Shown: piece by piece, positions 1 through 9,326 of the stretch | Layout: the number at the start of each line of letters is the position of its first letter | Position numbering within the stretch: position 1 is the stretch's first letter | NCBI RefSeq assembly: GCF_018687495.1 | Contig: NZ_CP061293.1 | Location: 186,001 to 250,000, forward strand | Source: Polynucleobacter sp. MWH-Svant-W18 | GTDB taxonomy: Bacteria; Pseudomonadota; Gammaproteobacteria; Burkholderiales; Burkholderiaceae | Reading direction: 5' to 3' | DNA length: 64,000 nucleotides | Translations under genes and position numbers: made by a program | Notes under the pieces: model-generated | The model's database searches: none | What the model saw: the letters and a program-made list of their open reading frames with translations, nothing else | What the model was told of the DNA's origin: nothing

Positions 1-1569
1 GAAGAAATGAATCGTGCGGGTGCAATTGAGTTGCTCATGCCGATGATCCAGCCAGCTGAATTGTGGCAAGAAACGGGTCGCTGGGAAAAGATGGGCCCTG
101 AATTACTCCGCATTAAAGATCGTCATGATCGTGACTTTTTGATTCAGCCAACCTCAGAAGAGGTTATTACAGATTTAGCTCGCAATGAAATCAAGAGTTA
201 TAAACAACTTCCAGTCAATTTCTATCAAATTCAAACGAAGTTCCGTGATGAGCGCCGCCCGCGTTTTGGCATTATGCGTGGCCGTGAATTCAGCATGAAA
301 GATGCCTATTCGTTTGATCGTGATGCGGAAGGTTTGAAGAAGTCCTATCAAATCATGTTTGATGCTTACACCCGCATTTTTAAGCGCATGGGGCTTAAGT
401 TTCGTGCAGTCACTGCAGATAACGGTGCGATTGGCGGTTCAGGAAGTCAAGAGTTTCACGTGATTGCAGATACTGGAGAAGATGCCATTGTATATTGCCC
501 TAATTCCGACTACGCAGCCAATCTGGAGGCGGCAGAGTCGCTTGCATTGATTGCTACGCGTGCTACTGCTTCTGCACCAATGAGTAAGGTTGCAACACCC
601 GATAAAACTCATTGTGCGGAAGTTGCGAAGTTCTTAAATATTCCACTAGAAAAGACTGTGAAGTCTTTGTTGTTTGCTGCCGATCAAGAAAAAGGCCCTG
701 CCAAACTGTTTATGTTGTTGGTGCGCGGAGATCATGAGCTCAATGAAGTAAAGGCGAGCAAAGTGCCGGGCTTGGCTGAGTCGCGTTTTGCTACAGAGAC
801 TGAGATTCAGCGGGCATGCAATGCCCCTGCAGGTTATTTAGGTCCTGTTGGTGTAAGCGGAGATGTCACAGTGGTCGCTGATCGGACCGTTGCCAATATG
901 TCTGATTTTGTTTGTGGTGCAAATGATGCTGGCCATCATTTAACTGGTGTGAACTGGGGCCGTGATTTACCTGAACCAATGGTTATAGATATTCGTAATG
1001 CCATGATTGGCGATCCATCACCAGACGGTAAAGGTGTTGTTGATATCTGTCGCGGTATTGAGGTGGGGCATGTATTCCAATTGGGAACACGTTATTCTGA
1101 AGCAATGGGCTGCACATACCTTGATCAACAAGGCAAAGCACAACCTATGGTGATGGGTTGCTATGGAATTGGAGTGACTCGTTTATTGGGTGCTGCTATC
1201 GAGCAAGGTCATGATGAGCGCGGCATTATTTGGCCGATCTCCATGGCACCTTTTGAAGTGGTTATTTGCCCAATGGGTTACGATAAATCAGAAGCCGTTA
1301 AGGCTGCCTGTGATCAACTGCATGATGAATTACTTGCAGCCGGTATTGATGTGATCTTGGATGATCGCAATGAGCGTCCGGGTGCGATGTTTGCGGACTG
1401 GGAGTTGATTGGCGCGCCATTCCGGGTAGTGATCGGCGATCGTGGTTTGGCAGATGCGCAAGTGGAATTTAAAGGCCGCACTGATGCTGAATCGCAAAAC
1501 ATTCCGCTGGTAGACATCAAGGCTAAAGTGATTGCTGCCGTGCAAGCAGCAAAGACCGCTATTCACTAA
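1..1569 (+). CDS. proS: Prolyl-tRNA synthetase (5' end outside window)
   Basis: Charges tRNA-Pro with proline in the cytoplasm. The frame is open to the first base (Glu-Glu before the first Met at 7), and the first visible residues align with about residue 60 of bacterial-type ProS, so roughly 60 N-terminal residues lie outside the window. Class II motif 2 is visible in [20 protein letters not shown]. The middle section ([25 protein letters not shown]) is the YbaK-like editing insertion typical of the long bacterial ProS form. The end carries the anticodon-binding domain ([20 protein letters not shown]). It converges on ffh with a 23-bp gap. The product is certain; only the start is unseen. 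Confidence 0.96.
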   Translation, partial: EEMNRAGAIELLMPMIQPAELWQETGRWEKMGPELLRIKDRHDRDFLIQPTSEEVITDLARNEIKSYKQLPVNFYQIQTKFRDERRPRFGIMRGREFSMKDAYSFDRDAEGLKKSYQIMFDAYTRIFKRMGLKFRAVTADNGAIGGSGSQEFHVIADTGEDAIVYCPNSDYAANLEAAESLALIATRATASAPMSKVATPDKTHCAEVAKFLNIPLEKTVKSLLFAADQEKGPAKLFMLLVRGDHELNEVKASKVPGLAESRFATETEIQRACNAPAGYLGPVGVSGDVTVVADRTVANMSDFVCGANDAGHHLTGVNWGRDLPEPMVIDIRNAMIGDPSPDGKGVVDICRGIEVGHVFQLGTRYSEAMGCTYLDQQGKAQPMVMGCYGIGVTRLLGAAIEQGHDERGIIWPISMAPFEVVICPMGYDKSEAVKAACDQLHDELLAAGIDVILDDRNERPGAMFADWELIGAPFRVVIGDRGLADAQVEFKGRTDAESQNIPLVDIKAKVIAAVQAAKTAIH

Positions 1570-1592
1570 ACGCTTTGCAAGATTGACTGAGT

Positions 1593-2975
1593 TTATTTTT
1601 TAAAGAGGCCGCCGATACCCTTGGCGGCTCCTTTTGCAGCCATGGTCGCCATGGTGCGCGCCATCTTCCCACCCTTAAATTGTTTCATCATCGTTTGCAT
1701 TTGCTCAAACTGAGCAAGCAGGCGATTTACTTCTTGTACTTCTACGCCAGCACCAGCGGCAATGCGGCGTTTACGGCTTGCCTTGAGTAGTTCTGGCTTA
1801 CTACGTTCGCGTGGAGTCATGCTATCAATAATGCCGCGCATCCGTTTGGTTTGTTTGTCAGCGTTGCTCAGATTTGTTTTAGAGGCAGCTTGCGCTACTT
1901 GACTTGGGAGCTTATCCATCAAACTAGCCATGCCACCCATCTGCTGCATTTGCATGAGCTGATCGCGGAAGTCTCCAAGATCAAAGCCACCTTTAGAAAT
2001 TTTGCTAGCAAGCTTTTCTGCTTTAGCAACATCCACATGTTGCTGGGCTTGCTCTACTAATGCCAGGATATCGCCCATACCCAAAATACGATTGGCCATG
2101 CGCTCGGCATCAAATTCCTCCAGGCCATCCATTTTCTCGGCTACGCCAATAAATTTGAGTGGCACACCTGTGACCTGTCGCACAGATAGCGCGGCACCAC
2201 CACGAGAGTCACCATCTAGCTTGGTGAGGATCACGCCTGTCAGGGGTAAGGCTTCATGGAAAGCCTTAGCTGTGTTGACGGCATCCTGTCCGAGCATGGC
2301 ATCCACTACGAACAAGGTTTCGATAGGGTTTAGGCTTGCATGCAAAGTTTTGATCTCTTGCATGAGTGCTTCATCAATACCGAGGCGACCTGCGGTATCG
2401 ACAATAACTACATCAAAATAATGGCGACGGGCCCAATCGAGTGCTGCGAGAGCAATATCGTTTGGTTTTTGGTTGATGTTGCTCGGGAAAAATTCTGCAC
2501 CGACCTGCTTGGTAACAGTTTCCAATTGCTCGATCGCCGCAGGACGATACACGTCACACGATACGGTCAATACTTTCTTTTTCTTTTTCTCTTGCAGCCA
2601 CTTGGCTAACTTGCCAACCGAAGTCGTTTTACCAGCACCTTGTAGACCTGCCATCAAAATGACCGCTGGAGGTTGGGTGGCTAAATTCAGTTCACCGCTT
2701 TGATTAGTGTCACCTTGCATGACTTGGGCGAGCTCGCGTTGAACTACGCCAACAAGTGCCTGTCCAGGACTCAGGCTGCCAACCACTTCTTCGCCAAGGG
2801 CTTTGAATTTAATTTGTTCAAGCAAAGACTTGACTACAGGAAGGGCTACGTCAGCCTCCAATAAGGCTAGGCGGATCTCCCGCAGCATTTCTGAGGTATT
2901 GGCTTCAGTCAGGCGGGCTTGCCCACGCATTGTTTTAACAACGCGTGATAGGCGGTCGGTGAGGTTCTCTAGCAT
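1593..2975 (-). CDS. ffh: Signal recognition particle GTPase Ffh
   Basis: Binds signal peptides of nascent membrane proteins together with 4.5S RNA and docks with FtsY. At 460 aa it has family length. An N-terminal helical domain precedes the GTPase: P-loop GLQGAGKTT at about 110-118, DVYRPAA at about 142, DTAGR at 194-198, TKLD at 252-255. The C-terminal M domain is methionine-rich (QMQQMGGMASLM, then QFEQMQTMMKQF), as needed for signal-peptide and RNA binding. It diverges from the cytochrome c assembly gene with only 20 bp between starts, so its promoter must lie within the start of that gene. No 4.5S RNA gene was seen here. Confidence 0.97.
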   Translation of the reverse strand: MLENLTDRLSRVVKTMRGQARLTEANTSEMLREIRLALLEADVALPVVKSLLEQIKFKALGEEVVGSLSPGQALVGVVQRELAQVMQGDTNQSGELNLATQPPAVILMAGLQGAGKTTSVGKLAKWLQEKKKKKVLTVSCDVYRPAAIEQLETVTKQVGAEFFPSNINQKPNDIALAALDWARRHYFDVVIVDTAGRLGIDEALMQEIKTLHASLNPIETLFVVDAMLGQDAVNTAKAFHEALPLTGVILTKLDGDSRGGAALSVRQVTGVPLKFIGVAEKMDGLEEFDAERMANRILGMGDILALVEQAQQHVDVAKAEKLASKISKGGFDLGDFRDQLMQMQQMGGMASLMDKLPSQVAQAASKTNLSNADKQTKRMRGIIDSMTPRERSKPELLKASRKRRIAAGAGVEVQEVNRLLAQFEQMQTMMKQFKGGKMARTMATMAAKGAAKGIGGLFKK

Positions 2976-2995
2976 TTATCGATTAGACTTTCCAG

Positions 2996-3844
2996 ATGGA
3001 TATTTTAGGTTACTCAAGTTCTGGCTGGCTGCCATCGGCACTTTACTTGCTACTTTTGCTTGTTTTGAGCTTAAGAGCCAAGGGTGGCGCGGAGTCATCT
3101 CTATTTACTGGGTTCATTCAGGCGGCGATTTTGATCGTTTTATTGATTCATGGCTTTCAATTGCATGATTCTGTCTTTACGCCACAAGGTTTTGTATTTG
3201 GCTTTGCCCAAGATTTATCTCTAATTGCCTGGGTTGGCCTAGCTTTTTACTGGTTTCAGTCTTGGTTTTTGCCGATCTCCAGTTTGCGTTGGATGGTATT
3301 GTTTTTTGCCTGCGTTTGCGCCTTACTCCCAAATATTTTTCCGGGAACACTGCTATCAGCAAAAGCGGTTTCTGACCCTTGGTTCAAGGGTCACTTTATC
3401 GTGGCAACCATTTCAGTTGGCCTCCTGAGTTTGGCTGCGATGCATGCGATGTTGATGAGCGTACAAGACCGCGCACTCCATCGCCAACTTGCAATCGTTC
3501 CCAATAGCCGTGCCGCCCATTGGCTAGAAGAGTTACCGCCTTTGATGACCATGGAAAGTCTGCTTTTTAACTTGCTCTATGTCGGCTTTGCCCTCCTGAC
3601 TCTCACGGTATTTTCAGGCTTACTGTTTTCACAAACCTTGTTTGGTCGACCACTAGTCTTTGATCACAAAACTATTTTTGCATTGATATCTTGGGTTTTA
3701 TTTGGCGGCTTACTCATTGCACGCTGGCGTGTTGGTCTACGCGGTAGGGCAGCGATTCGCTGGGTATTGAGCGCTTACACTGCTTTACTGCTAGCGTATG
3801 TTGGTAGCCGCTTTGTGTTGGAAGTGATTCTTCAGAGAGTATGA
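2996..3844 (+). CDS. Cytochrome c assembly (CcsA/YpjD-like) inner membrane protein
   Basis: A 282-aa polytopic membrane protein with about eight hydrophobic segments, of the cytochrome c assembly (CcsA/CcmC-related) superfamily. This short form resembles the YpjD-type protein usually found beside ffh in proteobacteria. Visible features are tryptophan-rich loops (AFYWFQSWFLP near residues 79-89), conserved histidines (KGHFIVA, SLAAMHAML) and the charged C-terminal half. The family suggests haem handling, but a direct role in cytochrome c maturation is not shown for this subfamily. It is followed after 3 bp by the AmpD fusion gene, suggesting co-transcription. Confidence 0.85.
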   Translation: MDILGYSSSGWLPSALYLLLLLVLSLRAKGGAESSLFTGFIQAAILIVLLIHGFQLHDSVFTPQGFVFGFAQDLSLIAWVGLAFYWFQSWFLPISSLRWMVLFFACVCALLPNIFPGTLLSAKAVSDPWFKGHFIVATISVGLLSLAAMHAMLMSVQDRALHRQLAIVPNSRAAHWLEELPPLMTMESLLFNLLYVGFALLTLTVFSGLLFSQTLFGRPLVFDHKTIFALISWVLFGGLLIARWRVGLRGRAAIRWVLSAYTALLLAYVGSRFVLEVILQRV

Positions 3845-3847
3845 TCC

Positions 3848-4666
3848 TTGTTTAAGTGGCTCTTACTGTTTGCTGGCGCAGGCCTTTTTTATCTTTGGCT
3901 CAAGAAAAAAAAGCAGGCAAAGTTTGATCAAGAGAATGCTGGAAAAACTCAGCCCAATAAGACTCAGACCCTTATAAAACCAGAGGCAATGGTGCAATGT
4001 CAATATTGCAAAGTGCATCTTCCCCAGTCGGCCGCTATTGCGCATGAGCACCGGTTTTATTGCTCAAATGAACATCTCAACAACTTAGATCAACACGGCT
4101 GGATTGGTAACGCTGCTTGGCGGATGTCACCAAATAAAGATGCAAGGCCAGAGGGTATTAATCCGGATGTGCTGGTCATTCATCACATTAGTCTTCCGCC
4201 GGGAGAATTTAAAAATCAGGCATCAAGCCGCTACATCGTGGATTTTTTTCAAAATAAATTAGATCCAACTGCCCATTCTTATTTTGCAGAGATTGCAGAC
4301 CAAAAAGTTTCTAGCCATTTTTTAATTACCCGTGTCGGAGAGTGCATTCAGTTTGTCTCTACTCAAGATAGGGCATGGCATGCTGGGGCATCAAGCTTTC
4401 TGGGCAGAGAACGATGTAATGATTTCTCAATTGGTATCGAACTAGAGGGTGATGGGGATACCCCTTTTGATGATGTGCAATACACCGCATTGGCAAACTT
4501 GGTGCAGCAGTTGTCGGCAGGCTACCCTAATCTGCAATGTGCAGGACACAGTGATATTGCTCCAGAGCGCAAAACTGACCCTGGAAAATATTTCGATTGG
4601 ATAAAGTTCCAAAAAGAGACAGGTATTTCGACAGAAAAATTGCCCTACGGTTTAGTTTCTCGTTAG
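3848..4666 (+). CDS. ampD: PP0621-like domain fused to AmpD N-acetyl-anhydromuramyl-L-alanine amidase
   Basis: A 272-aa chimera starting at TTG, with GAGAG 8-9 bases upstream. Residues 4-18 form a hydrophobic segment, followed by a lysine-rich linker. C51, C54, C72 and H76 form a small zinc-ribbon-like motif, as in the short PP0621-family proteins. From about residue 84 the protein is a complete AmpD. H112, H234 and D244 match the zinc ligands, and E198 and K242 the catalytic residues. AmpD removes the peptide from 1,6-anhydro-MurNAc during wall recycling and is normally cytosolic and about 180 aa. Here it should be tethered to the inner membrane. The reading frame is continuous. Confidence 0.9.
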   Translation: MFKWLLLFAGAGLFYLWLKKKKQAKFDQENAGKTQPNKTQTLIKPEAMVQCQYCKVHLPQSAAIAHEHRFYCSNEHLNNLDQHGWIGNAAWRMSPNKDARPEGINPDVLVIHHISLPPGEFKNQASSRYIVDFFQNKLDPTAHSYFAEIADQKVSSHFLITRVGECIQFVSTQDRAWHAGASSFLGRERCNDFSIGIELEGDGDTPFDDVQYTALANLVQQLSAGYPNLQCAGHSDIAPERKTDPGKYFDWIKFQKETGISTEKLPYGLVSR

Positions 4667-4681
4667 GACCAATTGATGTAT

Positions 4682-4703
4682 GTGAGCATACGCTCACTTT
4701 TTT
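4682..4703 (+). terminator. Intrinsic terminator after ampD
   Basis: A 6-bp perfect stem (GTGAGC/GCTCAC) with loop ATAC is followed by six T residues, 15 bases after the ampD stop. A second, A/T-rich inverted repeat (TTTTTAGC at 4699-4706 with GCTAAAAA at 4712-4719) overlaps its T-run and may back it up. Confidence 0.7.
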
Positions 4704-4802
4704 AGCCTTTAGCTAAAAAGGGCAAAAAAATCCGCACCAAAATGACCCCAAAAATAGCTGAAAACTTAGTAAAAATACTAATACAGAATTGTCAGAAAAA
4801 AC

Positions 4803-4831
4803 TTACCAAAGGCTAAATATTTCCCTATACT
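4803..4831 (+). promoter_or_regulatory. Candidate sigma-70 promoter of nrdAB
   Basis: TTACCA at 4803-4808 and TATACT at 4826-4831 are separated by 17 bp, a fair match to -35/-10 elements. The -10 lies inside the first NrdR-like box, the arrangement expected for repression. Read by eye; no start-site data. Confidence 0.55.
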
Positions 4832-4868
4832 TAGTGTCAAATGCACTTCGAAGCACTAGATGTAGTGT
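4822..4868 (+). promoter_or_regulatory. Pair of NrdR boxes upstream of nrdA
   Basis: The 16-mers TCCCTATACTTAGTGT (4822-4837) and GCACTAGATGTAGTGT (4853-4868) match the NrdR consensus ACACWATATATWGTGT at most positions. They start 31 bp apart, the three-helical-turn spacing known for NrdR operators. The first overlaps the -10 and the second lies just downstream. NrdR is the nucleotide-sensing repressor of ribonucleotide reductase genes; no nrdR gene is in the window. Confidence 0.75.
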
Positions 4869-4940
4869 TTTGAATCCCGCAATACCCCATTGTTTTTTAA
4901 CGATATTTTGTCCAAATCACTATATATAAGCAGGAGCAAC

Positions 4941-7925
4941 ATGACATACGCCAATCCACAGACAGCAGGCCAGCAATCTGGAGCCAATAATCCAGGAATG
5001 AGTCCTGCCGGAGCTATTAATCAAGCTCCTTCTGCCGGCTTTGTAGCCGGAGGTGTTGGCGGTAGCCAAGCAACCCAATTGTCTGACTACAAAATTATTC
5101 GCCGCAATGGTTCAGTGGTGGCATTTGAGCCATCCAAAATTGCGATCGCAGTAACCAAAGCATTTTTAGCAGTTAATGGCGGCCAAGGTGCAGCCTCTGC
5201 GCGCGTTCGTGAACAAGTAGAGCAATTAACGCATTCAGTTGTACGTGCTTTATTGCGTAGCCGTCCTAATGGCGGTACTTTCCATATTGAAGATATTCAA
5301 GACCAAGTTGAATTGGCTTTGATGCGCAGTGGTGAGCACAACGTTGCTCGTGCCTACGTTCTCTATCGCGAAAAGCGCAATCAAGAGCGCGCTGCCCAAC
5401 AAGAAATATCCCCAGAAACACAAGCTGCCAACCAGGCTAATGAATCCGGCATCAAAGTAAGCGATAACGGTGTTGAGAAATACCTCGATATGGCTGCATT
5501 GCGTACGGTCATTGAAGCTGCATGCGAAGGTTTGGGTAACCACATTGACGCAAGCCCAATCATCACTGAGACTATCAAGAATTTGTATGACGGCGTGCCA
5601 ATGGCGCAAGTGTATGACTCCGCTATCTTGGCTTCTCGTACTTTGATCGAAAAAGATCCTGCATACAGCCAGGTAACTGCTCGCATCTTGATGCACGTGA
5701 TTCGTAAAGAGATTTTTGGTAAAGAAGTATTGCAAGGCGATACACAAGCTGAGTACAGCACTTACTTTGCAAAGTACATCAACGAAGGCATTTCTGCAGA
5801 GTTATTAGATCCGCGTATGCGTGAGTTTGACCTGCCACGTTTGGCTGCAGCCTTGAACGCTAGCCGTGACTTGCAGTTCAACTACCTTGGTCTGCAAACT
5901 TTGTATGACCGTTATTTCTTGCACATTGAAGACCGTCGTATTGAAATGCCACAAGCTTTCTTTATGCGCGTTGCAATGGGCTTGGCCATGAATGAGTTGG
6001 ATCGTGAGCGTCGCGCAATCGAGTTCTATGAAATTCTCTCAACATTTGATTTCATGTCCAGTACACCAACATTGTTTAACTCAGCAACTACACGTCCACA
6101 GCTTTCTAGCTGCTACTTGACAACAGTTGAAGATGACCTTGATGGTATTTACGAAGCGTTGAAAGAAAATGCACTCCTGTCTAAGTTTGCTGGTGGCTTG
6201 GGTAACGACTGGACTAATGTGCGTGCATTGGGTAGTCATATCAAAGGTACAAACGGTAAATCTCAAGGTGTTGTGCCATTCTTGAAAGTAGTGAATGACA
6301 CAGCAGTTGCAGTGAACCAAGGTGGTAAGCGTAAGGGTGCGGTTTGTGCCTACCTGGAAACATGGCACTTAGACATTGAAGAATTCTTGGAGTTGCGCAA
6401 GAACACTGGCGATGACCGTCGCCGTACGCATGACATGAATACTTCTAACTGGATTCCTGACTTGTTCATGAAGCGTGTCATGGAAAACGGTGACTGGACT
6501 TTGTTCTCCCCATCTAATACTCCGGATTTGCATGACAAGTTTGGTAAAGCCTTCGAAGAAGCTTATGTTGCCTATGAGCAAAAAGCAGATCGTGGTGAAT
6601 TGAAGCCATTCCGCAGAATCCCAGCGCAACAATTGTGGCGCAAGATGCTTGGTATGTTATTTGAAACCGGTCACCCATGGATCACTTTCAAAGATCCTTG
6701 TAATATCCGTAGCCCGCAGCAGCATATTGGCGTAGTTCACTCATCCAACCTCTGTACTGAGATCACTCTCAATACTAATGAGGACGAGATTGCTGTTTGT
6801 AACCTGGGTTCTGTGAACTTAACTGCGCACATGACTACCGATGCAAACGGTAAATTGATCTTGGATCACGAGAAGCTCCAGAAAACAGTACGTACTGCAA
6901 TGCGCATGCTCGATAACGTGATTGATATCAACTACTACGCTGTTGCTAAAGCACGTAATTCCAACCTCAAGCATCGTCCAGTCGGTATGGGCATCATGGG
7001 CTTCCAGGATTGCTTGCATATGCAACGTATTCCTTATGCAAGCGATGAAGCTGTGAAGTTTGCTGATTCCTCTATGGAAGCGGTTTGCTACTACGCATAC
7101 CAAGCTTCTTGCGAGTTGGCTGAAGAGCGTGGCGTGTATAGCACCTACAAGGGTTCCTTATGGGATCGCGGCATCCTCCCACAAGACTCAGTCGCCTTGT
7201 TGGCGCAAGAGCGTGGCGGGTATGTAGAGGTGGATAACTCCTCCACCATGGACTGGAGTGGTTTGCGTGCTCGTATTAAGCAACACGGTATGCGTAACTC
7301 CAATTGCGTAGCGATTGCCCCTACAGCAACTATTTCTAACATCATTGGGGTATCCGCTTGTATCGAGCCGACATTCCAGAACTTGTTCGTGAAATCTAAT
7401 CTTTCAGGTGAGTTCACAGTGGTAAACGAGTACTTGGTCCGTGATTTGAAGGATCGTGGCCTCTGGGACGAAGTGATGATTGCTGATTTGAAGTACTTTG
7501 ACGGTACTTTGTCGAAGATTGATCGCATTCCACAAGATTTGCGCGATTTGTATGCGACTGCTTTTGAAGTTGAACCAACCTGGTTGGTTGAGGCAGCGTC
7601 CCGTCGTCAAAAATGGATTGACCAAGCCCAGTCATTGAATATCTACATGGCTGGTGCATCTGGTAAGAAGTTGGATGACACCTACAAGTTGGCCTGGTTG
7701 CGTGGTTTGAAGACTACTTATTACCTCCGCACTATGGCTGCAACCCACGTTGAGAAATCCACAGTGGCTAGCGGTCAATTGAACTCAGTATCTAGCGGTG
7801 GTGGCGTAAACGGCACTGATGCTGCAGCTGCAGCAAGTGCGGCTGGCGCAGTAGAAGCCGATGGCCCAGTTTGCACAATGCGCCCAGGCGATGCCGGCTT
7901 TGAAGAATGTGAAGCATGCCAATAA
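4941..7925 (+). CDS. nrdA: Class Ia ribonucleoside-diphosphate reductase, alpha subunit
   Basis: The large catalytic subunit, reducing NDPs to dNDPs with NrdB. The ATG at 4941 is preferred over an in-frame TTG at 4890 because AGGAG lies just ahead of it, giving 994 aa. A Gly/Ala/Gln-rich leader of about 45 residues precedes an ATP-cone (about 50-140) for allosteric activity control. Active-site cysteines appear in LSSC (about 390), SNLCTE (about 603) and IAVCNLG (about 619). The tail ends in CEAC, the redox pair that passes electrons from thioredoxin or glutaredoxin. A Gly/Ala-rich linker precedes that tail. nrdB follows after 45 bp. At 994 aa it is longer than the 761-aa E. coli protein. Confidence 0.97.
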   Translation: MTYANPQTAGQQSGANNPGMSPAGAINQAPSAGFVAGGVGGSQATQLSDYKIIRRNGSVVAFEPSKIAIAVTKAFLAVNGGQGAASARVREQVEQLTHSVVRALLRSRPNGGTFHIEDIQDQVELALMRSGEHNVARAYVLYREKRNQERAAQQEISPETQAANQANESGIKVSDNGVEKYLDMAALRTVIEAACEGLGNHIDASPIITETIKNLYDGVPMAQVYDSAILASRTLIEKDPAYSQVTARILMHVIRKEIFGKEVLQGDTQAEYSTYFAKYINEGISAELLDPRMREFDLPRLAAALNASRDLQFNYLGLQTLYDRYFLHIEDRRIEMPQAFFMRVAMGLAMNELDRERRAIEFYEILSTFDFMSSTPTLFNSATTRPQLSSCYLTTVEDDLDGIYEALKENALLSKFAGGLGNDWTNVRALGSHIKGTNGKSQGVVPFLKVVNDTAVAVNQGGKRKGAVCAYLETWHLDIEEFLELRKNTGDDRRRTHDMNTSNWIPDLFMKRVMENGDWTLFSPSNTPDLHDKFGKAFEEAYVAYEQKADRGELKPFRRIPAQQLWRKMLGMLFETGHPWITFKDPCNIRSPQQHIGVVHSSNLCTEITLNTNEDEIAVCNLGSVNLTAHMTTDANGKLILDHEKLQKTVRTAMRMLDNVIDINYYAVAKARNSNLKHRPVGMGIMGFQDCLHMQRIPYASDEAVKFADSSMEAVCYYAYQASCELAEERGVYSTYKGSLWDRGILPQDSVALLAQERGGYVEVDNSSTMDWSGLRARIKQHGMRNSNCVAIAPTATISNIIGVSACIEPTFQNLFVKSNLSGEFTVVNEYLVRDLKDRGLWDEVMIADLKYFDGTLSKIDRIPQDLRDLYATAFEVEPTWLVEAASRRQKWIDQAQSLNIYMAGASGKKLDDTYKLAWLRGLKTTYYLRTMAATHVEKSTVASGQLNSVSSGGGVNGTDAAAAASAAGAVEADGPVCTMRPGDAGFEECEACQ

Positions 7926-7970
7926 GCCATTTGCTTATTGGTCAGAAATAGAAGAATTTAGGAGAAAGTT

Positions 7971-9155
7971 ATGTTGAATTGGGAAGAAGAAGTTGCTCCA
8001 GCACTAGCGAAAGCTGGTCTTGCACCGCAGCCGGTTGCAGTGGAGCCACAACGCCCACAGCCAGATCAAGTGGCAATGGCACCACAAACAGCGACAGCTG
8101 CACCAGTAGAGTCTGCCAACCTAGCGGGTGGTGCAGCCTTGCGTGTAAATGCAGCTGATAAACGCGTTATCAACGCGAAGACTGACGTCAATCAGTTGGT
8201 TCCGTTTAAATACAAGTGGGCATGGGAGAAGTATTTGGCTGGTTGTGCAAACCATTGGATGCCACAAGAGATCAATATGAACCGCGATATCGCGCTTTGG
8301 AAAGATCCTAACGGTCTCACTGAAGATGAGCGTCGCATCATCAAGCGCAACTTGGGTTTCTTCACTACCGCCGATTCTTTGGCAGCAAACAACATTGTCT
8401 TGGGTACATATCGCCACATTACCGCTCCAGAATGCCGCCAATACCTATTGCGCCAGGCTTTTGAAGAGGCAATTCATACCCATGCGTACCAATATATTGT
8501 GGAATCTTTGGGTCTAGATCAGTCTGAAATCTTCAATGCGTATCACGAGATCGACTCAATTCGCGCTAAAGATGAGTTCTTAATTCCTTATATTGATGTA
8601 TTGACCAACCCAAATTTCAAGACTGGGACATTAGAAGCCGACCAAACTTTGCTCCGTTCACTGATTGTTTTTGCTTGTGTGATGGAAGGTTTGTTCTTTT
8701 ATGTTGGTTTTACGCAAATACTTGCAATGGGTCGTCAAAACAAAATGACGGGTGCTGCTGAGCAGTATCAATACATCCTTCGGGACGAGTCCATGCACTG
8801 CAATTTTGGTATCGATTTGATTAACCAAATCAAGCTGGAGAACCCGCAGTTATGGACTTCCGCGTTCAAAGACGAGATCAAATCTATCTTCGAAAAAGCA
8901 GTCGAATTAGAGTACCGTTATGCCGAAGATACGATGCCTCGCGGAGTACTCGGATTGAACGCTCCGATGTTCAAAGGTTACTTAAGATACATTTGTAATC
9001 GCAGATGTTTGCAAATAGGACTTGACGCGATGTTCCCAAATGAAGAGAATCCATTTCCATGGATGTCAGAAATGATTGATCTGAAAAAAGAACGAAACTT
9101 TTTTGAGACACGCGTTATTGAGTATCAAACCGGTGGTGCGCTAAGTTGGGAGTAG
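7971..9155 (+). CDS. nrdB: Class Ia ribonucleoside-diphosphate reductase, beta subunit
   Basis: The radical-generating small subunit, 394 aa, with GGAG upstream of the ATG. Metal ligands can be traced: Asp in TTADSLA, Glu and His in EEAIH, Glu in VMEGLFFY, and Glu and His in RDESMH. The tyrosine in EAIHTHAY sits where E. coli Y122 is, so a tyrosyl-radical diiron (class Ia) enzyme is expected. The first 60 residues are an Ala/Pro/Gln-rich extension not found in the E. coli protein. The last residues (TGGALSWE) form the flexible tail that docks on NrdA. It is co-transcribed with nrdA under the NrdR-like boxes. Confidence 0.97.
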   Translation: MLNWEEEVAPALAKAGLAPQPVAVEPQRPQPDQVAMAPQTATAAPVESANLAGGAALRVNAADKRVINAKTDVNQLVPFKYKWAWEKYLAGCANHWMPQEINMNRDIALWKDPNGLTEDERRIIKRNLGFFTTADSLAANNIVLGTYRHITAPECRQYLLRQAFEEAIHTHAYQYIVESLGLDQSEIFNAYHEIDSIRAKDEFLIPYIDVLTNPNFKTGTLEADQTLLRSLIVFACVMEGLFFYVGFTQILAMGRQNKMTGAAEQYQYILRDESMHCNFGIDLINQIKLENPQLWTSAFKDEIKSIFEKAVELEYRYAEDTMPRGVLGLNAPMFKGYLRYICNRRCLQIGLDAMFPNEENPFPWMSEMIDLKKERNFFETRVIEYQTGGALSWE

Positions 9156-9196
9156 TAAATAAGCGTACAGCTGGCTAAATAGGAGATTAGACGGTT

Positions 9197-9326
9197 GGAT
9201 AGTATTAGTAATCAACAAAACCAGACTCAAATCCGAAAACCCTTGTTTAAGGGTGTCTGGGCTATCCTCTCTGCTTTTTCCAACACATTTAAGAAGCCGT
9301 TGTCCTTTGGGGCCACGGCTTTTTTT
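9197..9326 (+). ncRNA. Candidate structured RNA downstream of nrdB
   Basis: Three nested helices fall in one place: GGATAG (9197-9202) with CTATCC (9262-9267), CCAGAC (9221-9226) with GTCTGG (9255-9260), and ACCCTT (9239-9244) with AAGGGT (9249-9254). The 3' strand 9249-9267 is almost fully paired while the 5' strand has two A-rich bulges. A strong terminator follows at 9294-9326. This could be a 3'-UTR-derived small RNA of nrdAB or an independent RNA; no promoter was identified. The remaining gap to the histone gene (9327-9481) shows only that gene's ribosome binding site. Confidence 0.4.
9294..9326 (+). terminator. Intrinsic terminator downstream of nrdB
   Basis: AAGCCGT at 9294-9300 pairs with ACGGCT at 9315-9320, and the inner part (TGTCC with GGGGCC) allows further G-C and wobble pairs around a TTT loop. 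Seven T residues follow. It ends the nrdAB transcript or the candidate RNA. Confidence 0.75.

Noticed and set aside
1608..1628. GCCGCC/GGCGGC stem at the end of ffh
   Set aside because: It lies in the coding end (KGIGGLFKK) and has no T-run on the minus strand, so a terminator is not supported.
4890..4940. TTG start giving 17 extra N-terminal residues on NrdA
   Set aside because: ATG at 4941 has AGGAG at proper spacing, and the extra residues do not resemble the family.
5250..7659. Several long open frames on the minus strand inside nrdA
   Set aside because: They are codon-bias shadows of a clearly conserved gene, with no ribosome sites or family features.
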